NCBI GenBank assembly: GCA_963816685.1 | Contig: CAWFMB010000005.1 | Span: 1 to 64,000, forward strand | Direction of reading: 5' to 3' | Length of the DNA: 64,000 nt | Origin: CAVYUC01 sp963816685 | GTDB lineage: Bacteria; Bacteroidota; Bacteroidia; Bacteroidales; Prolixibacteraceae | In this document: piece by piece, positions 16,492 to 24,251 of the stretch | Numbering within the stretch: position 1 is the stretch's first letter | How the letters are laid out: each line of letters begins with the position of its first letter | Notes under the pieces: generated by a model | Told to the model about the DNA's origin: nothing | Database searches by the model: none | The model's input: the letters and a program-made list of their open reading frames with translations, nothing else | Translations under genes and position numbers: made by a program

Positions 16492-17460
16492 ATGGATGCA
16501 GCTTTTAAATATCAGCAAGATACGCTTCAGTTGAAAACCCTGTTGCAACAGTCCTCCGGAAACATGGGTAAAAGGGTTGTGCAGACAGGAGCTGATTCAT
16601 TGGCATCAAATCAGGTTAAAAAATCAGAAGCCAGCAGGGTACAAACGGGCACAAAAAATTTAAAACAAAATACTGTACCTGAGTCACGGAATAAGTTGTG
16701 GAAATCGGAACAGAAAATGCTGATTGGGGACTCCCGTTACATTCAACCCAAAAATGAAGTGCGGCTAACCACAACAACAAAAACTGCTGATGTAGGTTTG
16801 ACTTTACCCAACCGGGCGCTGCGTGCCGAAAATACCGACTGGTTAACCATTTTGCTGATTCTTATACTGGTTTTGTTTGCAACAGTGCGAAATTCATATG
16901 CAAAATATCTTGATAATTTGTTTCAGTCGCTTGTTAATTATTCAACTTCGTTCCGGATGTTTGAGGAACGCAATTATTCATTTTTAAGTGGCGCTTTCCG
17001 GCTTGAAGTTTATTTTTATCTCACATTTTCAATTTTTTTGTTCCAGATAATAAAATACTTTAATGTAGGTCTGCCGTACAAAAATTTCGGGCTTTATTTG
17101 TTTTGTCTCGGGCTTGTTTTGCTCTATTTCATTCTCAAAAAGCTTGCGTATAAAATGGTAGGTTTTATCACGGAAGGAATTGGCGAAACCAGTGAGTACC
17201 TGTTTAATATGGACAATGTGAACCGCATAACCGGGATGGCACTTTTCCCATTTGTTTTACTGATTGCCTTCTTCCCGTTCAGCAACATTTTTGTCCCGGT
17301 TTTTTTAGGGATAATTTCAGTGGCAGCAATGTATTTTTTACTGCTTCAAAGAGGTTTTATAATTTTATTGAAGAAACAATTTTCTATATTTTATCTGTTT
17401 TTATACTTTTGTACCCTAGAATTTTTACCCTTGGTTTTACTGTATAAAATTGTGGTGTAG
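16492..17460 (+). CDS. DUF4271 domain integral membrane protein
   Basis: 322 aa from ATG 16492. Residues 1-105 are soluble and polar (Gln/Lys/Thr-rich, low complexity). From about 110 the chain has roughly seven hydrophobic segments, beginning TDWLTILLILILVLFATVRNS and the conserved Bacteroidota DUF4271 stretch YLDNLFQSLVNYSTSFRMFEERN. The function is unknown. In Bacteroidota the family is characteristically placed just upstream of a uroporphyrinogen-III synthase-like gene, as here, which implies a link to that enzyme or to membrane biogenesis. The hemD start follows 32 bases after the stop. Confidence 0.75.
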   Translation: MDAAFKYQQDTLQLKTLLQQSSGNMGKRVVQTGADSLASNQVKKSEASRVQTGTKNLKQNTVPESRNKLWKSEQKMLIGDSRYIQPKNEVRLTTTTKTADVGLTLPNRALRAENTDWLTILLILILVLFATVRNSYAKYLDNLFQSLVNYSTSFRMFEERNYSFLSGAFRLEVYFYLTFSIFLFQIIKYFNVGLPYKNFGLYLFCLGLVLLYFILKKLAYKMVGFITEGIGETSEYLFNMDNVNRITGMALFPFVLLIAFFPFSNIFVPVFLGIISVAAMYFLLLQRGFIILLKKQFSIFYLFLYFCTLEFLPLVLLYKIVV

Positions 17461-17492
17461 ATGAGTTTAAGTTTAACTAAAAGAAGATTAAT

Positions 17493-18242
17493 TTGAAAAT
17501 CAAGAGTATCCTGGTTTCGCAACCAAAGCCGGAAACGGCCAAGTCTCCTTACTTTGAGCTGGCAGAAAGAAATGGACTTAAGATTGATTTCAGGCCATTC
17601 ATACAGGTTGAAGGTATATCGGCCAAAGAATTCAGGCAAACAAGGATTCAAATTTTGGATCATTCAGCAGTTGTTTTTACCAGCCGGACAGCTATCGATC
17701 ATTTCTTTAATATTTGTCAGGAATTAAGGTTAACTGTGTCCGATTCATTGAAATATTTCTGCATTTCCGAGGCGACAGCATACTATCTTCAGAAATATAT
17801 TGTATACAGGAAACGGAAAATTTTCTATGGAAACGGTAAGTTTTCAGATCTTGTAAATGTCATGAAAAAGCACAAGGATGAGAAATTTCTGGTTCCACTT
17901 TCCGATATACACAAACAGGAAATTCCGGAATTGCTCGATAAAGGTGAATTTAATTATACAAAAGCAATTTTGTACCGTACGGTAAGCAGCGATTTATCTG
18001 ACCTGAAAGATGTGAACTACGATATTCTGGTATTCTTCAGTCCGTCGGGAATCACTTCGCTGTTTCAAAATTTTCCTGATTTTCAACAGAATGAAACAAA
18101 AATTGCATGTTTTGGGCCTTCAACTGCCAGTGCAGTGAAAGAAGCCGGTTTAAATCTCGATATTGAAGCCCCGACTTCTCAGGCTCCTTCCATGACAATG
18201 GCATTGGAACAATACATCCGGAAAGTGAATAAAACCAGTTAA
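17493..18242 (+). CDS. hemD: Uroporphyrinogen-III synthase (HemD)
   Basis: 249 aa, translated from a TTG at 17493 with AGAAG nine bases upstream; no ATG lies near the beginning of the conserved region. The family has low sequence conservation, but the two-lobed pattern is visible: ILVSQPKPET at the N-terminus, VVFTSRTAIDHFF, then YGNGKFSDLV, LVPLSD and the C-terminal lobe with DILVFFSPSGITSLFQNFPD ... IACFGPSTASAVKEAG ... IEAPTSQAPSMTMAL. It cyclises hydroxymethylbilane to uroporphyrinogen III for heme, siroheme and cobalamin. It lies in the conserved DUF4271-hemD-rnpA arrangement. Confidence 0.85.
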   Translation: MKIKSILVSQPKPETAKSPYFELAERNGLKIDFRPFIQVEGISAKEFRQTRIQILDHSAVVFTSRTAIDHFFNICQELRLTVSDSLKYFCISEATAYYLQKYIVYRKRKIFYGNGKFSDLVNVMKKHKDEKFLVPLSDIHKQEIPELLDKGEFNYTKAILYRTVSSDLSDLKDVNYDILVFFSPSGITSLFQNFPDFQQNETKIACFGPSTASAVKEAGLNLDIEAPTSQAPSMTMALEQYIRKVNKTS

Positions 18243-18307
18243 GCAAAAAAAACAGATAAATTTGAAAGGCTGTTTGTCGCATGGCAGATGGCCTTTTTTA
18301 ATATAAA

Positions 18308-18721
18308 ATGAAGAACTTTTCGAAAATGGATGGAGTGGATTATTCCTTTAAAAAGGAAGAACGGTTATGCAGCAAAAAGCTGTTCGATAAATTGTTTTCG
18401 GAAGGAAATTCATTTTTGGTATACCCGGTTAAAGTTGTATATCTTGAGACTGAGTTTTCCGGAGCTTTTCCGGCAAAAGCAGCCTTTGCAGCGGGCAAAA
18501 AAAGTTTTAAAAAAGCAGTTTCACGTAATTTAATAAAGCGAAGAATGCGGGAAGCTTACCGGCTAAACAAACTGGTTTTATATTCCGGTGCAGGCGAAAA
18601 AAAAATAGCTGTGGTATTTATTTATGTCGGGAAAAAAGTTGAAGATTATCAAAAGATCGAAGGAGCAATCGTGAAAAGCATTCATATGGTGCTCCGTAAA
18701 ATTTCAGTTCAGCCCAAATAG
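18308..18721 (+). CDS. rnpA: Ribonuclease P protein component
   Basis: 137 aa basic protein, of the usual length. The family signature is present: KEERLCSKKLFDKLFSEG near the N-terminus, AAFAAGKKSFKKAVSRNLIKRRMREAYRLNK with the RNR-type motif (SRNLIKRRMRE), and a terminal VVFIYVGKKVEDYQKIEGAI. It assists the RNase P RNA in 5'-end maturation of tRNA. It starts 65 bases after hemD. The usual partner yidD is not seen downstream. ATG 18326 (MDGVDYSF) is an alternative start. Confidence 0.93.
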   Translation: MKNFSKMDGVDYSFKKEERLCSKKLFDKLFSEGNSFLVYPVKVVYLETEFSGAFPAKAAFAAGKKSFKKAVSRNLIKRRMREAYRLNKLVLYSGAGEKKIAVVFIYVGKKVEDYQKIEGAIVKSIHMVLRKISVQPK

Positions 18722-19102
18722 CATCCCAAAGGCTCATTCACCTGTTATTTTCGCAGTTATATGCGCAATTAGAAATTAGGCATGTTAGCGGGCTGTTTTT
18801 ATATCGATACAATTCATAACCAATTGCTGATGATTAGTTTTTGTTTTGGCGTTTAAGCTAATCAATTGCTGTATTTGTATCCGGGCAGAAAAGGGTATTG
18901 GAACGGACCAGCACTATACCAAAGACGGATCAAATTCGATTATAATTGAGTTTAATCCGTCTTTGGTATATCTTTGGTATATCTTTGATCTGGCTAAAAG
19001 ATATAAAAAACACAAAGGGATGTCTGTTTGAAAAGTGAAAAGATGGTACCGGCCGGATTTTTTGCCTACCCAATTTTATCCTGTGAAATGGAATATAAAC
19101 AA
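18722..19102. other. Spacer between convergent genes, no gene seen
   Basis: Separates rnpA from the minus-strand aromatic operon. It contains the 11-bp-phased palindromic array at 18915-18993, and no reading frame here resembles a protein. Confidence 0.6.
18915..18993. repeat. 11-bp-phased palindromic repeat array A
   Basis: TATACCAAAGACGGAT (18915-18930) and its exact reverse complement (18955-18970) form a 16-bp stem. The right side runs on as two identical 11-mers, CTTTGGTATAT (18961-18971 and 18972-18982), and a third degenerate one. The loop segment CGGATCAAATTCG matches CGTATCAAATTCG in array B at 54.5 kb in 12 of 13 bases, so the two belong to one family. Confidence 0.75.
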
Positions 19103-19138
19103 ACAAAAAATCCTGAAGGTTGATTCACTTCAGGATTT
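19103..19138 (-). terminator. Terminator after the DAHP synthase/chorismate mutase gene
   Basis: 11-bp perfect stem (AAATCCTGAAG at 19108-19118, CTTCAGGATTT at 19128-19138), followed on the minus strand by TTTTTTG. It lies 23 bases after the stop codon. Confidence 0.8.
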
Positions 19139-19160
19139 CCGGTTTGATTTACCTTCTATT

Positions 19161-20246
19161 TTATTCTTCATCCATAATTTCGGTTTGCATCCGCACAGAG
19201 TCTTCGTGAATGAGCTGAAACAGTGTTTTAACAAAATTTTCATTGATGTCAAGGTTTTTACCCACATTCACACGGTTTTCCATTAACTGCGCCCACCGGT
19301 TTATTTGAAGGGCAGTAACATTGTTCATCTTTTTGTAAAGGCCGATTTGTTTCACGATTTCCACCCGCGATGAAAGAATTTCGAGCAATTCTGTATCCAG
19401 AGCATCGATGCGGTTTCGCAAAACATCCAGCTGGTTTTCAAAATCGGGATTACTTGCATTTTCGTAACGGATAACAAGTTTATCGAGCAATTTGCCCAAA
19501 TCGGCAGGCGTAAGTTGCTGTGCAGCATCGCTAAGTGCGCAGGATGGGTCGATGTGTGATTCAATCATTAAGCCAACCATTCCCATATCAAAAGCTTTCT
19601 GTGATATTTCGAAAAGGTATTCGCGTTTTCCGGCAATGTGGCTCGGATCGCAAATAATGGGCAAATCGGGCATTAACCGGCGCAGTTCAATTACCGTTTT
19701 CCAGTTGGGATAATTTCGGTAAGCGGTATCGCGGAAAGGAGTAAATCCGCGGTGAATTGCAACGATATTTTTAATTCCCGACTGGTATACCCTTTCAATG
19801 GCTCCAAGCCAAAGCTGAACATCGGGGTTCACCGGATTTTTCACCATAATTACTGCATCCGAACCTTTAATTACATCTGCAATTTCCTGCACCACAAAAG
19901 GGCTTGCTGTTGAGCGGGCCCCAATCCACAACACATCGATACCTGCATTTAAAGCTTCTTCGGTATGCTGGGCATTAGCCACTTCGGTACCTACCGGCAG
20001 ACCGGTTTCCTGTTTAACTGTGTTCAGCCATTTTAAACCAACGGAACCAACACCTTCAAACGAACCCGGCCTTGTACGGGGTTTCCATACCCCTCCGCGA
20101 TATACAAATACCCTCGGATCTTTTGCAAGTAATTTGGCCGTTTCTACTGCTTGTTCTTCCGTTTCGAGGCTGCATGGTCCGGCAATCAGAAGTGGATTGT
20201 CAATATTGGGCAACCAGCTTGTTATCGGATTGATTTCGAGTTTCAT
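19161..20246 (-). CDS. Bifunctional DAHP synthase (type Ib-like) / chorismate mutase
   Basis: 361 aa fusion. Residues about 1-260 form a DAHP synthase of the small KDO8PS-like class (LLIAGPCSLETEEQ, FVYRGGVWKPRTRPGSFEG, VEIAD-type IGARSTASPF, MVKNPVN, IAIHRGF, CDPSHIAGKRE, GLMIESHIDP). Residues about 270-355 form an AroQ-type chorismate mutase (LDVLRNRIDALDTELLEILSSRVEIVKQIGLYK). It joins the first step of the shikimate pathway (PEP plus erythrose-4-phosphate) to the branch-point step chorismate to prephenate. It overlaps the tyrA stop by four bases (ATGA), so translation is coupled. Regulation is by the attenuator upstream of tyrA. Confidence 0.92.
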   Translation of the reverse strand: MKLEINPITSWLPNIDNPLLIAGPCSLETEEQAVETAKLLAKDPRVFVYRGGVWKPRTRPGSFEGVGSVGLKWLNTVKQETGLPVGTEVANAQHTEEALNAGIDVLWIGARSTASPFVVQEIADVIKGSDAVIMVKNPVNPDVQLWLGAIERVYQSGIKNIVAIHRGFTPFRDTAYRNYPNWKTVIELRRLMPDLPIICDPSHIAGKREYLFEISQKAFDMGMVGLMIESHIDPSCALSDAAQQLTPADLGKLLDKLVIRYENASNPDFENQLDVLRNRIDALDTELLEILSSRVEIVKQIGLYKKMNNVTALQINRWAQLMENRVNVGKNLDINENFVKTLFQLIHEDSVRMQTEIMDEE

Positions 20247-21145
20247 GATTTTTTCGTATAAAGTTTTACAATTTTTTCTTCATTTTTATAAAAGGATGGA
20301 TTTTCTCCATCCAGTATTTCCCTGATTTTATTTGCATTTAAAATCAACTGTTCCAGTTCTTCAAATTTTTCATCCCTGATACAATCCCGGAATTGCTGCA
20401 AATGTTTGATGTAAACATTTAGTGATTCAGCCACATATTTGCTGTTTTGCTGAAAAATTGGATGCCACATGGAAGAGGAACTTTTGGCAAGACGAACCGT
20501 TGAGCGGAAGCCACCGCTTGCCAAATCGAATATTATTTTCCGGTCCTCTTTTACCTGTACTGCATTCGCCAGTGCAAAAGCGGCAGCATGTGGTAAATGC
20601 GAAACAAATGCTGTGCTGTGATCCTGCTCGTCGGAAGTCATATAGGCGATGTCCATTCCCAGAACCTGCAACATTTTTTCGATAAGTGCCAGATGTTGCG
20701 GACCCGATTTTTCATGGTCGCAAATGATGGCAATTTTGTTTTTGAAAAGCCCCTCCAGCGCAGCAGTTGGACCTGAATTCTCGGTACCTGACATTGGATG
20801 TGCAGGAACAAAGTTTTTCCGGTTGGGATGGTTTTCTACTTTTTCTGTAATCACTTTTTTTGTAGAACCCATATCGGTTACTGTGGCATTGTTCGGGATA
20901 CGGTCCAGTACGCGGGGCAAAACGATCAGTTCTTTATCAACCGGAATGGCTATAATAACCAGGTCTGCATTTTTGATTCCTTCTTCCAGTGTTTCAATAC
21001 GATCAACCAAACCAAGTTCCAGCGCCTGTTTGGCATGTGCTGTATTTGAATCAACGCCAGTCAGTTCGGTGCTGAATTTCAGCTTTCTTAAATCTTTTGC
21101 AAGCGATCCGCCAATTAGACCTAACCCAACAATTGTTGTTTTCAT
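20243..21145 (-). CDS. tyrA: Prephenate dehydrogenase family protein
   Basis: 300 aa. NAD-binding Rossmann motif VGLGLIGGSLAKDLR at the N-terminus, TVTDMGSTK, the prephenate-binding PAHPMSGTENSG segment (catalytic His in AHPM), and DQDH-type SHLPHAAAFAL followed by FDLASGGFRSTVRLAKSS. It oxidises prephenate to 4-hydroxyphenylpyruvate for tyrosine. There is no ACT domain, so feedback control probably resides elsewhere; the leader-peptide attenuator 19 bases upstream provides transcriptional control. First gene of a two-gene operon with the DAHP synthase/chorismate mutase. Confidence 0.92.
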   Translation of the reverse strand: MKTTIVGLGLIGGSLAKDLRKLKFSTELTGVDSNTAHAKQALELGLVDRIETLEEGIKNADLVIIAIPVDKELIVLPRVLDRIPNNATVTDMGSTKKVITEKVENHPNRKNFVPAHPMSGTENSGPTAALEGLFKNKIAIICDHEKSGPQHLALIEKMLQVLGMDIAYMTSDEQDHSTAFVSHLPHAAAFALANAVQVKEDRKIIFDLASGGFRSTVRLAKSSSSMWHPIFQQNSKYVAESLNVYIKHLQQFRDCIRDEKFEELEQLILNANKIREILDGENPSFYKNEEKIVKLYTKKS

Positions 21146-21163
21146 TTATCAACTTTTTAAAAA

Positions 21164-21195
21164 TAAAAAAGGCTCCGGGAATTTCCGGAACCTTT
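21164..21195 (-). terminator. Attenuator terminator in the tyrA leader
   Basis: On the minus strand AAAGGTTCCGG and CCGGAGCCTTT form an 11-bp stem with one mismatch around AAATTC, followed by TTTTTTATTTTT. It stands between the leader peptide and tyrA, so it ends transcription before the operon unless an alternative structure forms. CCGGGA inside the end of the leader ORF (21236-21241) is complementary to TCCCGG in the 3' arm (21175-21180) and could act as antiterminator. Confidence 0.8.
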
Positions 21196-21224
21196 CGTAA
21201 AATATTATATCAATTAACACTACT

Positions 21225-21299
21225 TTACTTCCTGATCCCGGTTGAAGAACCAAAATAGAAAAACCAATAATAATAAGTATTGTTAATGTTTAAATTCAT
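21225..21299 (-). CDS. Aromatic leader peptide of the tyrA operon attenuator (24 aa)
   Basis: ATG at 21299, stop TAA at 21225-21227. Codons 9-16 encode YYYWFFYF: four Tyr, one Trp and three Phe in eight residues, exactly the amino acids made by the operon that follows. The stop lies 30 bases before the terminator hairpin at 21195-21164. This is the classical arrangement for ribosome-mediated attenuation: when charged aromatic tRNAs are scarce, the ribosome stalls at the run and an antiterminator can form. Within the leader, GGTT/AACC (around 21253-21240) can form a small pausing hairpin. Everything is read directly from sequence; the mechanism is inferred by analogy to trp and pheA leaders of other bacteria. 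Confidence 0.85.
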   Translation of the reverse strand: MNLNINNTYYYWFFYFGSSTGIRK

Positions 21300-21317
21300 T
21301 TCGAATCAATTTGAAAA

Positions 21318-21325
21318 CAAAGATA
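21318..21325 (-). promoter_or_regulatory. -7 promoter box (TATCTTTG) of the tyrA leader
   Basis: Minus-strand TAnnTTTG match 18 bases before the leader ATG, with a TTG at 21350-21348, 22 bases upstream, as candidate -33. It gives a leader transcript of roughly 165 bases before tyrA. Confidence 0.55.
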
Positions 21326-21404
21326 GAGATATATTTTTAAATTGAAACAACATCCGGGATTTACAGGTCCTATCTTCAATTTTGTTGATTCAAATTTAAC
21401 CAAA

Positions 21405-23885
21405 CTAATTTTTAATCATTTTTTTCGAAAGGATTTGTTTTCCGTTTTCTTTTACAGTTAGCAGATACATCCCTTTCACTGATTGAGGAAGGGCTATTTC
21501 TTCTGAAAACTTTCCTGTTTTACTTTTAAACAGAAGTGATTTTATATTTTGTCCGTACATGTTGTAAACATCCAGCTGAATATCGCGTACTTCAGTTGAA
21601 GGATCAATATCTATCTTAAAATTGTTGCTGAAAGGATTTGGATAAACAGTAATATTTCCCGGTGATAAAACTGTAACGGGAGCCGCCACAACAAACTGAA
21701 TACGGAGGTTATCAATTGCCCAACCCCAGCCATGGGCATACGGATCGGAAAATAACCTGAAACGAATGAGAATTGTATCACCAGCCGTAAAAAACGGGTT
21801 GCTTGTAAGATTGATCTTTCGTTTTACATACATATCAGGGGTGCCGGTGGCGGTTGAGATTTGTTCTTCAACCGATTGATTATATGCATTTTCCCAGGAA
21901 GTGACTTCACGTGAATCGTAACCATCGGCCAAAGGGTACCAAAATTTTCCATTATCATTGCTGCCTTCCACAATCACATAATCCCAGAAATTTTCATCAT
22001 TAAAATCTGTTCCCACACTTCCCGGCTCAACAAGTACAATTTCATCGAATGTCATTGTTCCGTTTTCCTGAAGAAGGATCGGATGTTTCAGAATTGTTGT
22101 AAAATTGAAAACACTATCGTCAACTTCGGGGCTTGGATAAGGATGCGGACTGTGAAGTGCCGGATTATTGAACCCATTTGCAGTATAAACATCGAAATCG
22201 GATAGAATAAAATCAGATGAAGGATTGTCGAAATTATTAAAATAACCTTCTACAACATTTAATTTACGTTCGATGATAAACGAAAAAGCACTGTCTGCCG
22301 GTAAACGGGCAACATTGTGAAGAGAAGAAGAATCCATTGCTACAATCCGGTAACTTACTTTGTCACCATCATTTAGGTTAGAACTATCAAAGTTAAATGT
22401 CCCGTTATATACAAATGCCGAATCATGTGTTAATCCGAAAGGATCATGTGGAACTCCGTTAATACTGTATTCTACAAAAACAGTATCGATACCTATATTG
22501 TCCGAAACATCAGCAGAAATCCGTAACTGGTCATCAACCAAAAAATAGTAATCAACAGAATTGTGAGCTATTTTAGGTTTTTCGCTGTCGGGACCAAAAG
22601 TTAACGAATACAGGTTTTCAGGAGCATCGGCAGGTAATGTAAAAATTCGCTTTTTTTCATCAGTTGCAATCAGATAATAGTAAATTTCTGTTGCGTCATC
22701 CGGAGGAATAAACTGGGCTGAATAGTGGCCAGATGTATTGGTTTGCAGCAATTTAATGGAATCACCGGGTGTTTGAAATGAATCGAGGGAATAGACAACA
22801 TATAGTGATGATAAATCAAGTTCATAATCGCTTTCAATATTTACATTAAAAGCAACAGGTGTAACATTTTCCTGATCCCTCAGCTTTTCAAAATCGAAAA
22901 ATAAACTTTTCCAGCCTACATCTGCCAGGATACCTCTTGTAATCGGGCCTGGATCATGAATTGCTTCTCCTCTTCCAAAGGCATGTGTCATTAATGAATT
23001 TGGATTTCCGGGAGGATATGTAGCATCATTTAAATGATAAACGCTCGATCCGTCGTCCCATTTCGAAGGGGAATAAAGCCGGGGTTTTTCTCCTCCTGAA
23101 GTAAGAATAGCAACCGGGCTGTTAACATATAATAATCCTGATTCGAGTGCTTTTCGCAATTCTTCAGAGGGATTTTTGTAAACAGAGGAATCAATTAACT
23201 GCTCTCCGGCATTGCTTATCACCATTCGATCAAAGGATGCTGCATTTCCAATATCTGTATAAGCATAAGAACCAATTTGTTCGTTTACGAAGAAGAAGCC
23301 TGTAAACCCAAGACCATGACCAATTTCATGGAGGACAACAGTAACAAAATCATACAGTGAATCCGGTGTCTTTCCGTCAATTCCAAAATACCAGTTGATA
23401 TCTTTGTTGAAATCGGCACTGATATCCGGGTCGCTGATTCCGGTAATTTGTCTTTGTTTCAGTTTTTCTACAAGGGCAATGGGGTAATATAGGTTTTCGT
23501 GTGGTATTCCAACGAAATCAGTTAAATAATCAGTTGGGCCTGCACTTCCTAAAACATTTCGATCCTGAGAGCGCCAGTTGGCCTGAACATAAATTTTTAC
23601 CGGGGAGCTTATTACCTGTTCCCATATACTCACTGCATATTCAAAGGCTTTTTTTGCTTCATTGGGAAATAAACTGTAATTAACAGAAATATCTGCTCCA
23701 GCTTCAGCAGCCGATTTCAACCGCCGGGTTATTTCCGGAGAAGGAGGTACAAAACTTTTTTCAACTGAATCAATTGCGTAACATACTGCGGGAGAAATTT
23801 TTAAATCATTTTTTTGCCATTTCTTTTGTCCGAATGAGGGTGTAACACAAATTAATACCAGTAGTATTAATGTAAATTTTTTCAT
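21405..23885 (-). CDS. T9SS-exported zinc metalloprotease-like protein (paralogue 1)
   Basis: 826 aa. Signal peptide to residue 20 (VTPSFGQ). The protease domain (about 65-335) contains HEIGHGLGFTG with H186, E187 and H190, and a later SLMTHAFG that could be a Met-turn. The position normally holding the third zinc ligand (residue 196, HExxHxxGxxH) is Gly, so the third ligand is elsewhere. About 430-560 resembles Ig/cadherin-like modules (SEKPKIAHNSVDYYFL). About 570-740 is a discoidin- or MAM-like beta domain (LVEPGSVGTDFNDENFWDYVIVEGS). From about 750 there is a T9SS type A sorting domain (NITVYPNPFSNNFKI ... GMYLLTV ... ILSKKMIKN). Close paralogue of the gene at 24252-26693. Confidence 0.8.
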   Translation of the reverse strand: MKKFTLILLVLICVTPSFGQKKWQKNDLKISPAVCYAIDSVEKSFVPPSPEITRRLKSAAEAGADISVNYSLFPNEAKKAFEYAVSIWEQVISSPVKIYVQANWRSQDRNVLGSAGPTDYLTDFVGIPHENLYYPIALVEKLKQRQITGISDPDISADFNKDINWYFGIDGKTPDSLYDFVTVVLHEIGHGLGFTGFFFVNEQIGSYAYTDIGNAASFDRMVISNAGEQLIDSSVYKNPSEELRKALESGLLYVNSPVAILTSGGEKPRLYSPSKWDDGSSVYHLNDATYPPGNPNSLMTHAFGRGEAIHDPGPITRGILADVGWKSLFFDFEKLRDQENVTPVAFNVNIESDYELDLSSLYVVYSLDSFQTPGDSIKLLQTNTSGHYSAQFIPPDDATEIYYYLIATDEKKRIFTLPADAPENLYSLTFGPDSEKPKIAHNSVDYYFLVDDQLRISADVSDNIGIDTVFVEYSINGVPHDPFGLTHDSAFVYNGTFNFDSSNLNDGDKVSYRIVAMDSSSLHNVARLPADSAFSFIIERKLNVVEGYFNNFDNPSSDFILSDFDVYTANGFNNPALHSPHPYPSPEVDDSVFNFTTILKHPILLQENGTMTFDEIVLVEPGSVGTDFNDENFWDYVIVEGSNDNGKFWYPLADGYDSREVTSWENAYNQSVEEQISTATGTPDMYVKRKINLTSNPFFTAGDTILIRFRLFSDPYAHGWGWAIDNLRIQFVVAAPVTVLSPGNITVYPNPFSNNFKIDIDPSTEVRDIQLDVYNMYGQNIKSLLFKSKTGKFSEEIALPQSVKGMYLLTVKENGKQILSKKMIKN

Positions 23886-24020
23886 GGCTAAAATATTAAG
23901 TACATAATTTTATACAAAAAACAAGTACTAAATGTTTGAATCAAAGTATCAATTGATAAACTTTTTTTACTTCTTAAATAGTAGCAACATGTAAATTTAA
24001 CAGTAATACTGATATTATGT

Positions 24021-24049
24021 AAAAAATGGCCTGTTTTAAGCCATTTTTT
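24021..24049 (-). terminator. Hairpin terminator between the two metalloprotease genes
   Basis: AAAAAATGGC (24021-24030) and GCCATTTTTT (24040-24049) pair perfectly over 10 bp with a 9-base loop; T-runs on both sides make it usable in either direction. It lies after the 35-aa membrane-peptide gene. Confidence 0.7.
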
Positions 24050-24123
24050 AAATAAATATTTTTACAGCTGTTCATCAAAATATTTATCAACAATATGTGC
24101 GGGAGTAAGTGGATTGTGTTGAT

Positions 24124-24231
24124 TTACTGTATTTTTGATTTTTTTGCAAACAACAATTTGTATAACAAAACTATTGATATTACTAAACCAACAACTGAAG
24201 CCACAAATACAATTAATAATAATGATTTCAT
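24124..24231 (-). CDS. Small single-pass membrane peptide (35 aa)
   Basis: ATG at 24231, TAA at 24124-24126. The peptide begins MKS, continues as an uninterrupted hydrophobic helix of about 23 residues (LLLIVFVASVVGLVISIVLLY) and ends with a basic tail (AKKSKIQ). Start and stop are well defined, it follows the upstream metalloprotease stop by 20 bases on the same strand, and a terminator comes 75 bases later. It therefore looks like the last cistron of that unit. No family recognised. It could be an inner-membrane small protein that modulates a partner, or a cleaved lipobox-free signal. Confidence 0.5.
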   Translation of the reverse strand: MKSLLLIVFVASVVGLVISIVLLYKLLFAKKSKIQ

Positions 24232-24251
24232 GTAATAAATTATTTTACTGG

